A stretch of DNA of 64,000 bases from Xanthomonas prunicola (GTDB lineage Bacteria > Pseudomonadota > Gammaproteobacteria > Xanthomonadales > Xanthomonadaceae), in NCBI RefSeq assembly GCF_002846205.1, contig NZ_PHKV01000002.1, forward strand, positions 1 through 64,000, given 5' to 3'. A model generated the notes under the pieces. The model was given only the letters and a program-made list of their open reading frames with translations. It did not search any database and was not told the DNA's origin. The translations under genes and the position numbers were made by a program. Positions 45,968 to 55,696 of this stretch are shown piece after piece (within the stretch, counting starts at the first letter, position 1; every line of letters begins with the position of its first letter).

Positions 45968-46578
45968 GGCTTAGCTTCCCTGATAGCTATGGTTACCGGA
46001 AAGAAATCATCCGGGCTGCTTTTGTACTCTGGCCGAAGAGGAGAATAATTAGGTGCTCCATCGCGAGAAAAAGACCGGTCTCCATACACATTCTTCTTGA
46101 AATAGCTGGTCTCAGGACTGTCACGCAGAAGCTCGTTTAGCAAGCCGCCCCATCCAAACCTTACCCCTTGCGCCATCGCGCTGACGCCCACGCTTGTTAC
46201 ATCCCAGTGGCACACGCCAAGCTTGAAGTAGTCCTCGTCCAGCAAAGCATCACGGTAGAAATAGCCTTTCCACGTGTGGTCATCCACACGAACCATTGGC
46301 ACATCCAGCGAGGTATTGGGCACATGTTGCTCGCCGATGACCGGAATCATTGGAACGCATTCCGTATTAATTACGTCATACCCGATGTAGGCACCTTCGA
46401 ACGAATCCCACGGTCCCGGTGCGTGCGATGTGGCGATGACTTCGTAGCGCTTAACCGGGTGTGGATTGAGGTGACCGGTTGCGCCATCGTTGCCGACATC
46501 GATACCTTTCGAACAGCCGGCGGTGGTCGCAGCAGCCAGGGGCATGATGGCGGCAGCGGCCAAATGGTGCAGTTTCAT
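45964..46578 (-). CDS. Putative lipoprotein immunity protein (X-Tfi) for the lipase effector
   Basis: A 204-aa lipoprotein: signal MKLHHLAAAAIMPLAAATTAGC with lipobox TAGC, then a periplasmic domain with no family I can name (segments WDSFEGAYIGYDVINTECVP, WKGYFYRDALLDEDYF, FKKNVYGDRSFSRDG). It lies directly upstream of the effector and overlaps it by ATGA, the arrangement of X-Tfi/X-Tfe pairs. A periplasmic lipoprotein suits protection against a membrane-lipid-cleaving toxin. The start follows GAGGA; the same frame is open upstream from 46806, so a longer product cannot be excluded. Confidence 0.82.
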   Translation of the reverse strand: MKLHHLAAAAIMPLAAATTAGCSKGIDVGNDGATGHLNPHPVKRYEVIATSHAPGPWDSFEGAYIGYDVINTECVPMIPVIGEQHVPNTSLDVPMVRVDDHTWKGYFYRDALLDEDYFKLGVCHWDVTSVGVSAMAQGVRFGWGGLLNELLRDSPETSYFKKNVYGDRSFSRDGAPNYSPLRPEYKSSPDDFFPVTIAIREAKP

Positions 46579-47083
46579 TAGATCGTCCTCAGGGGGATAA
46601 GCCGCAGGGGTTGCGGCAGGGCGTACGGGTGGGAGCGGCAGTAGCGATCCGCGCGTGGGCGTTAGTGGAAACTCGTCATGCGGCAACCTGCCCAGCCTGG
46701 TGTCGAGGTGGGCATCGCTACTCACCATCCCGCGCAAGATCTGCGCATCGCGCGCTGCGCGTGCACGGTAGGAGGTGTCGCGGCTCTCGGTCTTTTCAGG
46801 GTTCATCACGCGCATCCTGCCTTGTTATTCAGGCCTCCAAGCTACGCTGGCGATACTACTCTTCGACATCCGCAAAGCCAGTGCTGTGGTGGCGGCGAAA
46901 TCAGCGCCGGTGATGGTCATTCCCATGCACGCTAGGTCGCTAATCGCGGTTGGCACCGTATTCCTGCAACGCAGCAGGAAAAGCGATACCTCAGGCGCGC
47001 TCTCGAAAGCGGCCGAGATGAACACCACGGGACATGCCTGTCAGGCACCCTGACAGGTGCGCCATACACTGGCCTCCACAAAA
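46579..47083. other. Region between prmC and the immunity gene
   Basis: 505 nt upstream of the immunity gene, presumably holding its promoter. The immunity frame is open back to an ATG at 46806 (MNPEKTESRDTSYRARAARD...). This could be a cytosolic N-terminal extension or a small gene fused in frame; without a signal peptide at its start it would not suit export. No other gene or repeat is seen. Confidence 0.45.
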
Positions 47084-47929
47084 CTAGGCCAGCGGTTTGC
47101 GCCCCAGCGTGACCCGGTCGCGCTGCTCCAGGTCCTGGTAGGTCGCTACCGTGTCGAAACCGGCTGTGGCAAGCAATGTCCGCACTGCAGCCCCCTGGTC
47201 CCAGCCATGTTCCAGCAGCAACCAGCCGCCCGGTAGCAGATGCACAGGCGCATCGGCCACGATCAGGCGGATATCGTCCAGCCCGTCGCTGCCGGAGGCC
47301 AGCGCACTACCCGGTTCATAGCGCAGATCGCCCTGCTGTAGATGCGGGTCGTGCGCGGCGATATACGGCGGGTTGCTGGCAATTAAGTCGAAGGCCTCCC
47401 CCGCCAATGGCGCGAACCAGTTGCCCAGCCGGAAATCGACATTGGGCAAGCTGTGGCGATCCGCGTTGCGACGCGCCATCCCCAGCGCCGCTGCGCTGGC
47501 ATCGGTGGCGATCAGCTGCGACTGCGGACGTTCGCTGGCGATGGCCAGCGCAATCGCACCGCTGCCGGTGCCCAGATCGGCGGCTCGACGGCCCGGCGAG
47601 GTGTCCAAGCGCTCTAGCGCCAGCTCCACCAGCAGCTCAGTGTCAGCGCGCGGGATCAGCGTGGCCGGCGAGACGGCCAGGTCCAGCGTCCAGAATCCGC
47701 GCGAGCCGGTCAGGTAGGCGACCGGCTCGCCGGCCTCGCGGCGCTGCACCAACGCCTCGAAAGCCTGCGCGACCGATAGAGGCACCGCATCGCGCCCGTG
47801 CATGAACAACCAGGCGCGATCACGCCCCAGCGCATGCAGCAGCAGCGCCTCGGCATCGCAGCGCTCGATCCGTTCGGCGGCGCGCCGCAGCACCTGATCG
47901 GCTGGAATGGCAGCGAGATCGTCGGACAT
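47084..47929 (-). CDS. prmC: Release factor glutamine methyltransferase
   Basis: A 281-aa class I SAM methyltransferase that methylates the GGQ glutamine of RF1 and RF2. SAM motif I is [16 protein letters not shown], and the substrate loop is [18 protein letters not shown]. An N-terminal helical domain (about 1-85) fits PrmC. It is 37 kb from prfA here, unlike the E. coli hemA-prfA-prmC operon. It is divergent from ahpC. Confidence 0.95.
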   Translation of the reverse strand: MSDDLAAIPADQVLRRAAERIERCDAEALLLHALGRDRAWLFMHGRDAVPLSVAQAFEALVQRREAGEPVAYLTGSRGFWTLDLAVSPATLIPRADTELLVELALERLDTSPGRRAADLGTGSGAIALAIASERPQSQLIATDASAAALGMARRNADRHSLPNVDFRLGNWFAPLAGEAFDLIASNPPYIAAHDPHLQQGDLRYEPGSALASGSDGLDDIRLIVADAPVHLLPGGWLLLEHGWDQGAAVRTLLATAGFDTVATYQDLEQRDRVTLGRKPLA

Positions 47930-48017
47930 ACGGACTGTTCACTCATGCGCAACATCGGCTGGCCATTATCGACGATGGCGTACGCCACGGTTGCACTAGA
48001 TTCCGCCTGAAGAATCG

Positions 48018-48083
48018 ATAGCTCCAGCCTATCTATATAATTCCATCAATCGATTTGAGGAATCTATCGCTCCTGCCTACTAT
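48018..48083 (+). promoter_or_regulatory. OxyR binding site and sigma-70 promoter of ahpC
   Basis: A half-site ATAG-N7-CTAT (48018-48032) fits the OxyR consensus well. A weaker partner follows after a 7-nt gap (48040-48054), immediately upstream of a -35 TTGAGG (48055-48060), a 17-nt spacer and a -10 TACTAT (48078-48083). OxyR bound directly beside the -35 is the class of promoter activated by peroxide. The ahpC start is 47 nt downstream. Confidence 0.8.
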
Positions 48084-48130
48084 GGCGTCTGTTCCATCCC
48101 CCGCCCCCTTTCACCGCACGAGGAAACGCA

Positions 48131-48694
48131 ATGTCTCTCATCAACACCCAGGTTCAGCCGTTCAAGGCGAATGCGTACCACAATGGCAACTTCATCGAAG
48201 TCACCGAGGCCAGCCTGAAGGGCAAGTGGTCCGTGCTGATCTTCATGCCGGCCGCATTCACCTTCAACTGCCCGACCGAAGTGGAAGACGCCGCCGACAA
48301 CTATGCTGCCTTCCAGAAGGCTGGCGCCGAGGTGTACATCGTCACCACGGACACGCACTTCTCGCACAAGGTGTGGCACGAAACCTCCCCGGCCGTGGGC
48401 AAGGCGAAGTTCCCGTTGATCGGCGACCCGGCCCACAAGCTGACCCGCGCCTTCGGCGTGCATATCGAAGAAGAAGGCCTGGCCCTGCGCGGCACCTTCA
48501 TCATCAATCCGGAAGGCGTGATCAAGACCCTGGAAATCCACGACAACTCCATTGCCCGCGACGTCACCGAGACGCTGCGCAAGCTGACGGCGGCACAGTT
48601 CGTGGCCAACAATCCTGGCCAGGTCTGCCCGGCCAAGTGGAAGGAAGGCGCCAAGACCCTGGCTCCGTCGCTGGACCTGGTCGGCAAGATCTAA
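48131..48694 (+). CDS. ahpC: Alkyl hydroperoxide reductase subunit C (2-Cys peroxiredoxin)
   Basis: A 187-aa typical 2-Cys peroxiredoxin. Peroxidatic Cys47 lies in FTFNCPTE and resolving Cys166 in GQVCPAKW. It reduces organic peroxides, H2O2 and peroxynitrite, and is recharged by AhpF, encoded next. The ribosome site GAGGAA precedes the ATG. It is induced through OxyR in xanthomonads, and the upstream site supports that here. Confidence 0.98.
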   Translation: MSLINTQVQPFKANAYHNGNFIEVTEASLKGKWSVLIFMPAAFTFNCPTEVEDAADNYAAFQKAGAEVYIVTTDTHFSHKVWHETSPAVGKAKFPLIGDPAHKLTRAFGVHIEEEGLALRGTFIINPEGVIKTLEIHDNSIARDVTETLRKLTAAQFVANNPGQVCPAKWKEGAKTLAPSLDLVGKI

Positions 48695-48706
48695 GCTGCC
48701 GCGCAT

Positions 48707-48732
48707 CCCCGGCCCGGTTCATCGGGCCGGGG
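48707..48732 (+). terminator. Hairpin between ahpC and ahpF
   Basis: A perfect 10-bp GC stem, CCCCGGCCCG / CGGGCCGGGG with a 6-nt loop, begins 13 nt after the ahpC stop. No T-run follows, so it may act as a partial terminator or 3' stabiliser that keeps AhpC more abundant than AhpF. Inferred. Confidence 0.5.
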
Positions 48733-48884
48733 GTGAACCGGAGCCGGTGCAGGGCTGCACGCCAGCCATCGCCAGCACGCATTACCGACATCGCGCCGGC
48801 TGCGGTTCACCTCCTTCCTCCCCGGCGACCTGCGTTTGCGCAGCGACGCCACGCCCTCCCCTTGCCCATTCCCAGGAGTTTTCC

Positions 48885-50477
48885 ATGTTGGATGCCAATC
48901 TCAAGACCCAGCTGACCGCCTACCTGGAACGGGTGACGCGGCCGATTCAAATCAACGCATCGATCGACGAAAGCCCTGGTTCGCGCGAAATGCTCGACCT
49001 GCTGGAAGAGTTGGTGCTGCTCTCGGACAAGATCAGCCTGGACATCCACCGCGACGACAACCAGCGCAAGCCCTCGTTCGCGCTGACCACGCCGGGGCAG
49101 GACATCTCGTTGCGCTTTGCCGGGCTGCCGATGGGCCATGAATTCACCTCGCTGGTGCTGGCGCTGCTGCAGGTGGGCGGCCACCCGTCCAAGGCGGCTG
49201 CCGAACTGATCGAGCAGGTGCAGCACCTGGATGGCGATTACCAGTTCGAAACCTATTTCTCGCTGTCGTGCCAGAACTGCCCGGACGTGGTGCAGGCGCT
49301 GAATCTTGCCGCCGTGCTCAACCCGCGCATCAAGCACGTGGCCATCGACGGTGCGTGGTTCCAGGACGAAGTGGAAACCCGCCAGATCATGTCAGTGCCC
49401 ACCGTGTATTTGAACGGCGAGCTGTTCGACCAAGGCCGCATGACGCTGGAGCAGATCGTCGCCAAGCTCGACACCAACGCGTCCAAGCGCGACGCTGCGA
49501 AAATCGCCGCGAAAGAGGCGTTCGACGTGCTGGTGGTTGGCGGCGGCCCGGCTGGTGCTGCAGCAGCGGTGTATGCCGCGCGCAAGGGCATCCGCACCGG
49601 CGTGGCGGCCGAGCGTTTCGGTGGCCAGGTGCTGGACACCATGTCGATCGAAAACTTCATCTCCGTGCAGGAAACCGAAGGCCCGAAGATGGCCGCCGCG
49701 CTTGAGCAGCACGTGCGCCAGTACGAGGTGGACATCATGAACCTGCAGCGCGCCGAGCAGCTGATTCCAGCCGGCGCCGATGGCCTGATCGAAATCAAGC
49801 TGGCCAATGGCGCCTCGCTCAAGAGCAAGACCGTGATTCTGTCCACCGGTGCGCGCTGGAGGCAAATGAATGTGCCCGGCGAAGACCAGTACAAGAACAA
49901 GGGTGTTGCGTATTGCCCGCATTGCGACGGCCCGCTGTTCAAGGGCAAGCGCGTGGCAGTGATCGGTGGCGGCAACTCCGGCGTGGAAGCGGCGATCGAT
50001 CTGGCCGGCATCGTGGCGCATGTCACGCTGGTGGAATTCGACGACAAGCTGCGCGCCGATGAAGTGCTGCAACGCAAGCTGCGCAGCCTGCACAACGTGC
50101 GCATCATCACCAGCGCACAAACCACCGAAGTGCTCGGCGACGGGCAGAAGGTGACCGGCCTGGTTTACAAGGACCGTACCGGCGGCGACATCCAGCACAT
50201 CGATCTGGAGGGTGTCTTCGTCCAGATCGGCCTGCTGCCGAACACCGAGTTCCTGCGTGGCACGGTAGCGCTGTCGCCGCGCGGCGAGATCATCGTCGAC
50301 GACCGCGGCCAGACCGATGTGCCGGGCGTGTTCGCCGCTGGCGACGCCACCACGGTGCCGTACAAGCAGATCGTGATCGCGATGGGTGAAGGTTCCAAGG
50401 CGGCCTTGAGCGCATTCGATCATCTGATCCGCTCCAGCGCACCTGCCACTGCCGATAACGTGGCCCAGGCCGCATGA
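48885..50477 (+). CDS. ahpF: Alkyl hydroperoxide reductase subunit F
   Basis: A 530-aa NADH:AhpC disulfide reductase. The N-terminal double thioredoxin-fold domain has CQNC (in LSCQNCPD), followed by an FAD motif [19 protein letters not shown] and the active-site CPHC (in [13 protein letters not shown]). A second Rossmann loop is [14 protein letters not shown], and the C-terminal FAD motif is [13 protein letters not shown]. The start at 48885 follows AGGAG. It is separated from ahpC by 190 nt containing a strong hairpin. Confidence 0.97.
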   Translation: MLDANLKTQLTAYLERVTRPIQINASIDESPGSREMLDLLEELVLLSDKISLDIHRDDNQRKPSFALTTPGQDISLRFAGLPMGHEFTSLVLALLQVGGHPSKAAAELIEQVQHLDGDYQFETYFSLSCQNCPDVVQALNLAAVLNPRIKHVAIDGAWFQDEVETRQIMSVPTVYLNGELFDQGRMTLEQIVAKLDTNASKRDAAKIAAKEAFDVLVVGGGPAGAAAAVYAARKGIRTGVAAERFGGQVLDTMSIENFISVQETEGPKMAAALEQHVRQYEVDIMNLQRAEQLIPAGADGLIEIKLANGASLKSKTVILSTGARWRQMNVPGEDQYKNKGVAYCPHCDGPLFKGKRVAVIGGGNSGVEAAIDLAGIVAHVTLVEFDDKLRADEVLQRKLRSLHNVRIITSAQTTEVLGDGQKVTGLVYKDRTGGDIQHIDLEGVFVQIGLLPNTEFLRGTVALSPRGEIIVDDRGQTDVPGVFAAGDATTVPYKQIVIAMGEGSKAALSAFDHLIRSSAPATADNVAQAA

Positions 50478-50568
50478 GCGAGCGCCTGCTTAACACCCGG
50501 CCAGCCCGGGCGCTAAGCTCGCAGCACGCTCCAGTCGTTCCCCGTCACCGCAATGAAGGCTGCTGCAT

Positions 50569-51510
50569 ATGAACCTGCGTGACCTGAAATATCTGGTAGC
50601 CCTGGCCGACCACAAGCACTTCGGACGCGCCGCGACGGCGTGTTTCGTGAGCCAGCCAACACTGTCTACCCAGATCAAGAAACTCGAAGACGAGCTCGGC
50701 GTATCGCTGGTGGAGCGCGCGCCGCGCAAGGTCATGCTGACCCCGGCCGGCCGCGAAGCCGCCGTGCGTGCGCGTAGCATCGTGGCCGAAGTAGAACAGA
50801 TGAAGGAAGCCGCACGCCGCAGCCAGGACCCGGAAGCGGGCACCGTGCGTCTGGGCATCTTTCCCACGTTGGCGCCATACCTGTTGCCGCATGTGGTGCC
50901 GCGCATCCGTGAGCGTTTTCCGCGCCTGGAACTGTTGCTGATCGAAGAGAAAAGCGACCAGTTGATGCACCAGTTACGCGAGGGCCGCCTGGATGCTGCG
51001 CTGCTTGCCCTGCCATTGCAGGACGACCAACTGCATGCCGAATTTCTGTTCGAAGAGCCCTTCGTGCTGGCAGTGCCGGAAGGCCACCCATTGGCGCGCC
51101 ACGACAGCATGACCCTGGACGATCTGTCCGAGCAGCGTCTGTTGCTGCTGGAAGATGGCCACTGCTTGCGCGACCAGGCACTGGATGTCTGCCATCTGGC
51201 CGGCGCGCTGGAAAAATCCGAATTTCAGGCCACCAGCCTGGAAACCCTGCGTCAGATGGTGGCTGCCAATGTCGGCGTGACGTTGTTGCCCCTGCTCGCG
51301 GTCAAGCCGCCGGTCGCACGCTCGGACAATATCCGCCTGATCCGCTTCCGCGAAGACAAGCAGCCCAGCCGCCGTATTGCGATGGCCTGGCGGCGTAGCT
51401 CGGCGATGACCGCTTTTCTGGAGCAGCTATCGCAGCTGTTCAAGGAACTGCCCGATAGCCTGTTCACGCTGGATCAGCCTGCAGCGGGACCGAAGGCGGT
51501 TGCCGCTTAG
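50569..51510 (+). CDS. oxyR: Hydrogen peroxide-sensing regulator OxyR
   Basis: A 313-aa LysR-type regulator. The winged HTH (1-60) includes HFGRAATACFVSQPTLSTQIKKLE. The redox pair Cys199 and Cys208, in EDGHCLRDQALDVC, falls at exactly the E. coli numbering. Peroxide forms the disulfide and activates ahpC. It lies downstream of ahpC-ahpF, the known xanthomonad order. Confidence 0.98.
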   Translation: MNLRDLKYLVALADHKHFGRAATACFVSQPTLSTQIKKLEDELGVSLVERAPRKVMLTPAGREAAVRARSIVAEVEQMKEAARRSQDPEAGTVRLGIFPTLAPYLLPHVVPRIRERFPRLELLLIEEKSDQLMHQLREGRLDAALLALPLQDDQLHAEFLFEEPFVLAVPEGHPLARHDSMTLDDLSEQRLLLLEDGHCLRDQALDVCHLAGALEKSEFQATSLETLRQMVAANVGVTLLPLLAVKPPVARSDNIRLIRFREDKQPSRRIAMAWRRSSAMTAFLEQLSQLFKELPDSLFTLDQPAAGPKAVAA

Positions 51511-52074
51511 AGCAGCCAACAGAACGACTGCGCTCACCGCCAGGCGGGCGCGGCCGGTGCTCGGAATCGGCATGTACCACGCGGACACTGCGGTCCTGAG
51601 CGCGCCGTCCACGCCCACCTGACGACTGCGCGCTACATTTTGTTAGCCGCTCTTAGGGATTTGGAATTTTGAGAGTCGGGATGCGTTGCACCAGGGTTGC
51701 GGGCGCTTGGTGCGAGGACTGCCAGTGTTGTACGAAGGCGACGCGAGAGTGTCGCCTTTTGTTTGTCTGGTGTTTACGGGACACAACGTACAACAGCCGT
51801 GTGGTAAAGCTCGCTTGAGACAGGTGAGCAATCAGCGCACACGGCAAGCGTTGCGCTCGCATGCGCGACGTTCTTCTACGTCACCGTTCTGTTCTGATCG
51901 AAGCAGGATCCTCATGAGATCGCCGCACTACTGGGAGCCTGGCCTAGCGCTCCAGTGCCTCGCTCGAAGCTAGGCAGTCGGGTACGCGGCCCCGCATTGC
52001 GATCTGCCCATGGCGCCCTCATCTTGCCGATGCTGCTTGCCGTCTTGGCAAGCCGTATTCGTCAGGAGACTGCC
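51511..52074. other. Region between oxyR and rnk, possibly encoding a small RNA
   Basis: 564 nt with no protein gene I can support. The AT-richer part 51635-51765 ends in a clear plus-strand intrinsic terminator (next entry). It includes a stem GCACCA...TGGTGC near 51684-51709, so a short non-coding transcript is possible. Alternatively this is simply the oxyR 3' untranslated region. Confidence 0.4.
51735..51765 (+). terminator. Intrinsic terminator downstream of oxyR
   Basis: A perfect 8-bp stem AAGGCGAC / GTCGCCTT with an 8-nt loop runs into TTTTGTTTG. It is 225 nt past the oxyR stop. Confidence 0.8.
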
Positions 52075-52506
52075 ATGACTTCGCAACACAACAGCGGCTT
52101 GCCGCCATCCATTCTGGTATCCAGCCACGACCTTGCCCGGCTTGAGGCATTGCTCGATTCGCCGACCTTCAACAAGCACCCCGCCGCCACTGCGCTGAGC
52201 GATGAACTGGGCCGCGCCCGCGTGCTGCCGCCCGACCAAATTCCTGGCGATGTTGTCACCATGCACTCACGCATCGAATGCGAAGACGAACTGCATGGCG
52301 AACGGCATACGCTCACCCTCGTGTATCCGCACGAGGCCGATGTGCAGCACGGCCGCATCTCGGTGCTTGCGCCGGTCGGCAGTGCGCTGCTTGGCCTGTC
52401 GGTCGGTCAGAGCATTGATTGGCGCACGCCCGACGGACGCGACCTGCGCCTGCGCGTGACTGCCGTGCACGATCAACCTGCAGCTGCGGGCGACTTCCCG
52501 CGCTAA
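52075..52506 (+). CDS. rnk: Nucleoside diphosphate kinase regulator Rnk (GreA/B C-domain family)
   Basis: 143 aa from the ATG at 52075, which has an AGGAG site. A short N-terminal coiled segment (LPPSILVSSHDLARLEALLD) is followed by the GreA/GreB-type C-terminal domain. The latter includes VTMHSRIECEDELHGERHTLTLVYPHEAD and SALLGLSVGQSIDW. Rnk binds RNA polymerase and affects Ndk levels and alginate-type polysaccharide synthesis in pseudomonads. It is followed by tal. Confidence 0.93.
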   Translation: MTSQHNSGLPPSILVSSHDLARLEALLDSPTFNKHPAATALSDELGRARVLPPDQIPGDVVTMHSRIECEDELHGERHTLTLVYPHEADVQHGRISVLAPVGSALLGLSVGQSIDWRTPDGRDLRLRVTAVHDQPAAAGDFPR

Positions 52507-52568
52507 GCGCGCTAACGTAGCGCGCTGCGTCCTATCCACGACCCGTTCCACGATTCGAGAGAACCCGC

Positions 52569-53537
52569 ATGACCGCATCCCCCTCCAAGCTTGCCCAACT
52601 GCGCGACCTGTCTGTCGTCGTTGCCGACACCGGCGATTACGATGCCATCAAGCGACTGAAGCCGGTCGACTGCACCACCAATCCCACACTGGTCAAAAAG
52701 GCGCTGGACCTGCCGGTCTATGCCGATCTGATCGAACGCGAACTGGCCTGGGGCCGCGAGCACGGCGGCGACGATCGCACCGCCACCATCCACGAGGTCG
52801 CCGACCGCCTGACCATCGGCGTGGGCGTCAAGCTGGCCGAACTGGTGCCGGGCCGCGTCTCCACCGAGGTGGACGCCGACCTGGCCCACGACACGCAGGC
52901 CACCATCGCCAAGGCGCGCAAGTTCATCGCGATGTACGCCGAGCGTGGCGTGTCCAAGGACAAGATCCTGATCAAGATTGCCGCGACCTGGGAAGGCATC
53001 GAAGCCGCCCGTCAGCTGCAGCGCGAAGGCATCGACTGCAACCTCACGCTGATCTTCAATCGCTCCCAGGCACTGGCCTGCGCAGAAGCCGGCGTGTTCC
53101 TGATTTCCCCGTTCGTGGGCCGCATCCTGGATTACTACGTCGCCCAGGGGCAGACCCCGGCCAGCATCGACGAAGATCCGGGCGTGGTGTTCGTGCGCAC
53201 CGTCTACAACGAATTCAAGCGGCGTGGCTCGTCCACCGTGGTGATGGGCGCCTCGTTCCGCTCCACCGCGCAGATCGAAGCGCTGGCCGGCTGCGACCGC
53301 CTGACCATCTCGCCGGATCTGCTGGAAAAGCTCGACGCCGAACACGGCGAGTTGCCGCGCAAGCTCTCGCCGGCCGACGCCGACAACGCGCAGATCACCC
53401 CGATCGACAGCGATAGCTTCGCTTCTGGCCTGGCCGCCGACCCGATGGCCACCGAAAAGCTGGCCGGCGGCATCGACACGTTCGCCAAGGATCTACAGGC
53501 CCTGCGCAAGACCATCGCCGACAAGCTCGCCGGCTGA
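52569..53537 (+). CDS. tal: Transaldolase
   Basis: A 322-aa TalB-type enzyme of the pentose phosphate pathway. Motifs are [28 protein letters not shown], the Schiff-base lysine in [16 protein letters not shown], and [32 protein letters not shown]. The start at 52569 is standard. A terminator-like hairpin follows. Confidence 0.97.
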   Translation: MTASPSKLAQLRDLSVVVADTGDYDAIKRLKPVDCTTNPTLVKKALDLPVYADLIERELAWGREHGGDDRTATIHEVADRLTIGVGVKLAELVPGRVSTEVDADLAHDTQATIAKARKFIAMYAERGVSKDKILIKIAATWEGIEAARQLQREGIDCNLTLIFNRSQALACAEAGVFLISPFVGRILDYYVAQGQTPASIDEDPGVVFVRTVYNEFKRRGSSTVVMGASFRSTAQIEALAGCDRLTISPDLLEKLDAEHGELPRKLSPADADNAQITPIDSDSFASGLAADPMATEKLAGGIDTFAKDLQALRKTIADKLAG

Positions 53538-53563
53538 TCGCAGCAACGTTGTTCTGCCACATC

Positions 53564-53600
53564 GACGCCCGCAGCCTTCTGGCTGTGGGCGTTGTCGTTT
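53564..53600 (+). terminator. Intrinsic terminator of tal
   Basis: A stem GACGCCCGCAGCC / GGCTGTGGGCGTTGTC with a TTCT loop and one or two internal mismatches is followed by TCGTTTCTGG. It lies 27 nt past the tal stop. The rest of the gap to 53961 shows no gene. Confidence 0.7.
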
Positions 53601-53961
53601 CTGGGGTCTGGTTTTCGTGAGATTGACGGCCGGATCCAGGTATTGGCAGACACGCCGAAAGGTCCACGGCGGCAGCAGCGCGCGATGCCTCGCCCACCCG
53701 CATCGAAACGTATCGATAGCGGTACCTGCTGGCGCATCGCTGCCTGCACCTAGATCTGTACCGCCACTTGCAGCGAGTGCCACATCCGCACCTGCCACGC
53801 ACATAGACAGGCGACCACAGGGCCCAGCATGCTGGCGACTGTGCCGAGCACCGGCCCAGGACCGACCGGCGTCTGCAGCAATACCTCTCTCCACATATCG
53901 CTTACACCCGGCGCACGCGCACTGCCTAGAATCCGGGTTCCCTCAACTGGCGTAACCGACA

Positions 53962-54531
53962 ATGGCAAACATTGCAGTGGTGATGGTCGACGGCGTGGCC
54001 GATTGGGAAATCGGCGTGGTGCTGCCGGCGGCACGCGAGTGGTTCGGCGACGAGGTCGCGATCGCCAGCATCGATGGACAGCCGGTGCAGTCCATCGGTG
54101 GCCTGCGCATCACCCCGGAATTTGCCCTCTCGGATCTGGCGCCGCTTGAGGCCGACCTGTGGATCCTGCCCGGCAGCGAGCGCTGGCAGGCCGGCGAGAT
54201 CCCTGGGCTGAGCGGTCTGCTGGCCGAGCGCGTGCAGCAGCAGCGCCCGGTCGCCGCGATCTGCGGCGCCACCCTCGCCTTCGCCTATGCAGGCCTGCTC
54301 GATGAGCGCGCGCACACCAGCAACGCGCTGGCATTCCTGCAGGAGCACGTGGTGCCGTACGCGGGCGCGGCGCACTATCGCCACGAAAAAGTTGTCAGCG
54401 CCGATGGCGTCATCACCGCACCTGGCACCAGCCCGGTGGGCTTTTCGCTGGCTTGCATGCGGCAATTGCATCCGGAGCGCACTGATACGCTTGCCCAACT
54501 GCGCGGCATGTTCGCCGGGGAATTTGTTTAA
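53962..54531 (+). CDS. DJ-1/PfpI family type 1 glutamine amidotransferase-like protein
   Basis: A 189-aa DJ-1 superfamily protein. VVMVDGVADWEIGVVLPAA supplies the conserved acidic residue and AAICGATLAFAYAGLLDER the nucleophile elbow Cys. Such proteins include deglycases, chaperones and proteases, so the exact activity is open. It stands alone between two gene-free stretches of about 420 nt (53538-53961 and 54532-54950). Confidence 0.9.
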   Translation: MANIAVVMVDGVADWEIGVVLPAAREWFGDEVAIASIDGQPVQSIGGLRITPEFALSDLAPLEADLWILPGSERWQAGEIPGLSGLLAERVQQQRPVAAICGATLAFAYAGLLDERAHTSNALAFLQEHVVPYAGAAHYRHEKVVSADGVITAPGTSPVGFSLACMRQLHPERTDTLAQLRGMFAGEFV

Positions 54532-54950
54532 TCCAACCGATTCAGGCCGGTATAGCTGATGCACGGCATTGGCTCGCTGCAATGATTCACCAAACCGGTT
54601 CCTGCACGCGCGCCGCAGCAACTCTCTCGTGCTGTCGATCGCGCACCGAGCAGCGGCGGGGATGCATTGAACGGTTGTCTGCATCACTTGCCGTGGCGAC
54701 TGGCTCATGTGGATCGCTGCGCAGCTTCACCAAACCGATTCGCTTCATAGACACACCCCGCCATCGCAAGCATGCCTGGCGGACGCGGCGCAAAAAGATG
54801 ACCACGTCGTCTCCGACGTGGCCATTCAAGTTGCCCGGCATGCACTCCCATGCGCTGCCTGATCGTGATAACGCTGCCGGTCACTGTTGGCCATCGGCGC
54901 GCTGCCACGATCATGTGGACGACAGCGCTTCAATCCGGCCCGCCTTTCCG
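54532..54950. other. Gene-free region between the DJ-1-like gene and msrA
   Basis: 419 nt between convergent genes. I found no frame with recognisable sequence, no tRNA and no clear repeat or terminator. Confidence 0.45.
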
Positions 54951-55601
54951 TCAGGCATCCAGCCCGATCGGGCAGCTCACTCCCGTGCCGCCAAGCCCGC
55001 AATAGCCATTGGGATGCTTGGCGAGATATTGCTGGTGATCGTCTTCGGCGTAGTAGAACGCGGGCGCCGGGAAGAGGATCTCCGTGGTGATTGCGCCATA
55101 CCCGGCTGCTGTCAGCTGTTGCTGATACGTATCGCGGCTGGCAAGCGCGGCGTCGTACTGCGCCTGTGTGGTGCAGTAAATCGCCGAGCGATATTGCGTA
55201 CCGACGTCGTTACCCTGCTGCATACCCTGGGTCGGGTCGTGACTTTCCCAGAAGGTGCGCAGCAATTGTTCGAACGACACTGTTTGTTCGTCGAACACCA
55301 CCAGCACCGCTTCGGTGTGACCGGTTTGCCCGGAACACACTTCCGAGTAAGTCGCGTTCGGCGTCTGCCCGCCGGCGTAACCCACTGCTGTGGTGTACAC
55401 CCCTGGGACGTTCCAGAACTTGCGTTCCGCGCCCCAGAAGCAGCCGAGCCCGAATTGCACCCGGGCCAGGCCCGTGAACTCACCACGCAACGGATGACCG
55501 TTGATCAGGTGGGTGTTGTGCAGCGGCAGCGCTTGCTCGCGCCCGGGCAATGCCTCGCCCGGACGTGGCATACGTTGTTTGAAGGCGCCGATTCCCAGCA
55601 T
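54951..55601 (-). CDS. msrA: Peptide methionine sulfoxide reductase A
   Basis: A 216-aa MsrA that reduces methionine-S-sulfoxide. The catalytic Cys lies in [14 protein letters not shown], with the substrate-binding [26 protein letters not shown] and the C-terminal recycling Cys in [16 protein letters not shown]. An N-terminal extension of about 45 residues resembles the long E. coli-type form. The start MLGIGAFK was preferred to an ORF start 15 nt upstream. Confidence 0.96.
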   Translation of the reverse strand: MLGIGAFKQRMPRPGEALPGREQALPLHNTHLINGHPLRGEFTGLARVQFGLGCFWGAERKFWNVPGVYTTAVGYAGGQTPNATYSEVCSGQTGHTEAVLVVFDEQTVSFEQLLRTFWESHDPTQGMQQGNDVGTQYRSAIYCTTQAQYDAALASRDTYQQQLTAAGYGAITTEILFPAPAFYYAEDDHQQYLAKHPNGYCGLGGTGVSCPIGLDA

Positions 55602-55696
55602 GGTGCAACTCCGCAATCGTAAGGATTGCCTGCTGGATGGCGCCGGCCGGAGCCGCTTTCAAGCCTACCCGGCCAGCGCATGTCGCCTGCCCCGCA

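Noticed and set aside
51643..51862. Two minus-strand small frames downstream of oxyR
   Set aside because: They cover the oxyR terminator region and have no homology or start signals; I prefer a non-coding reading.
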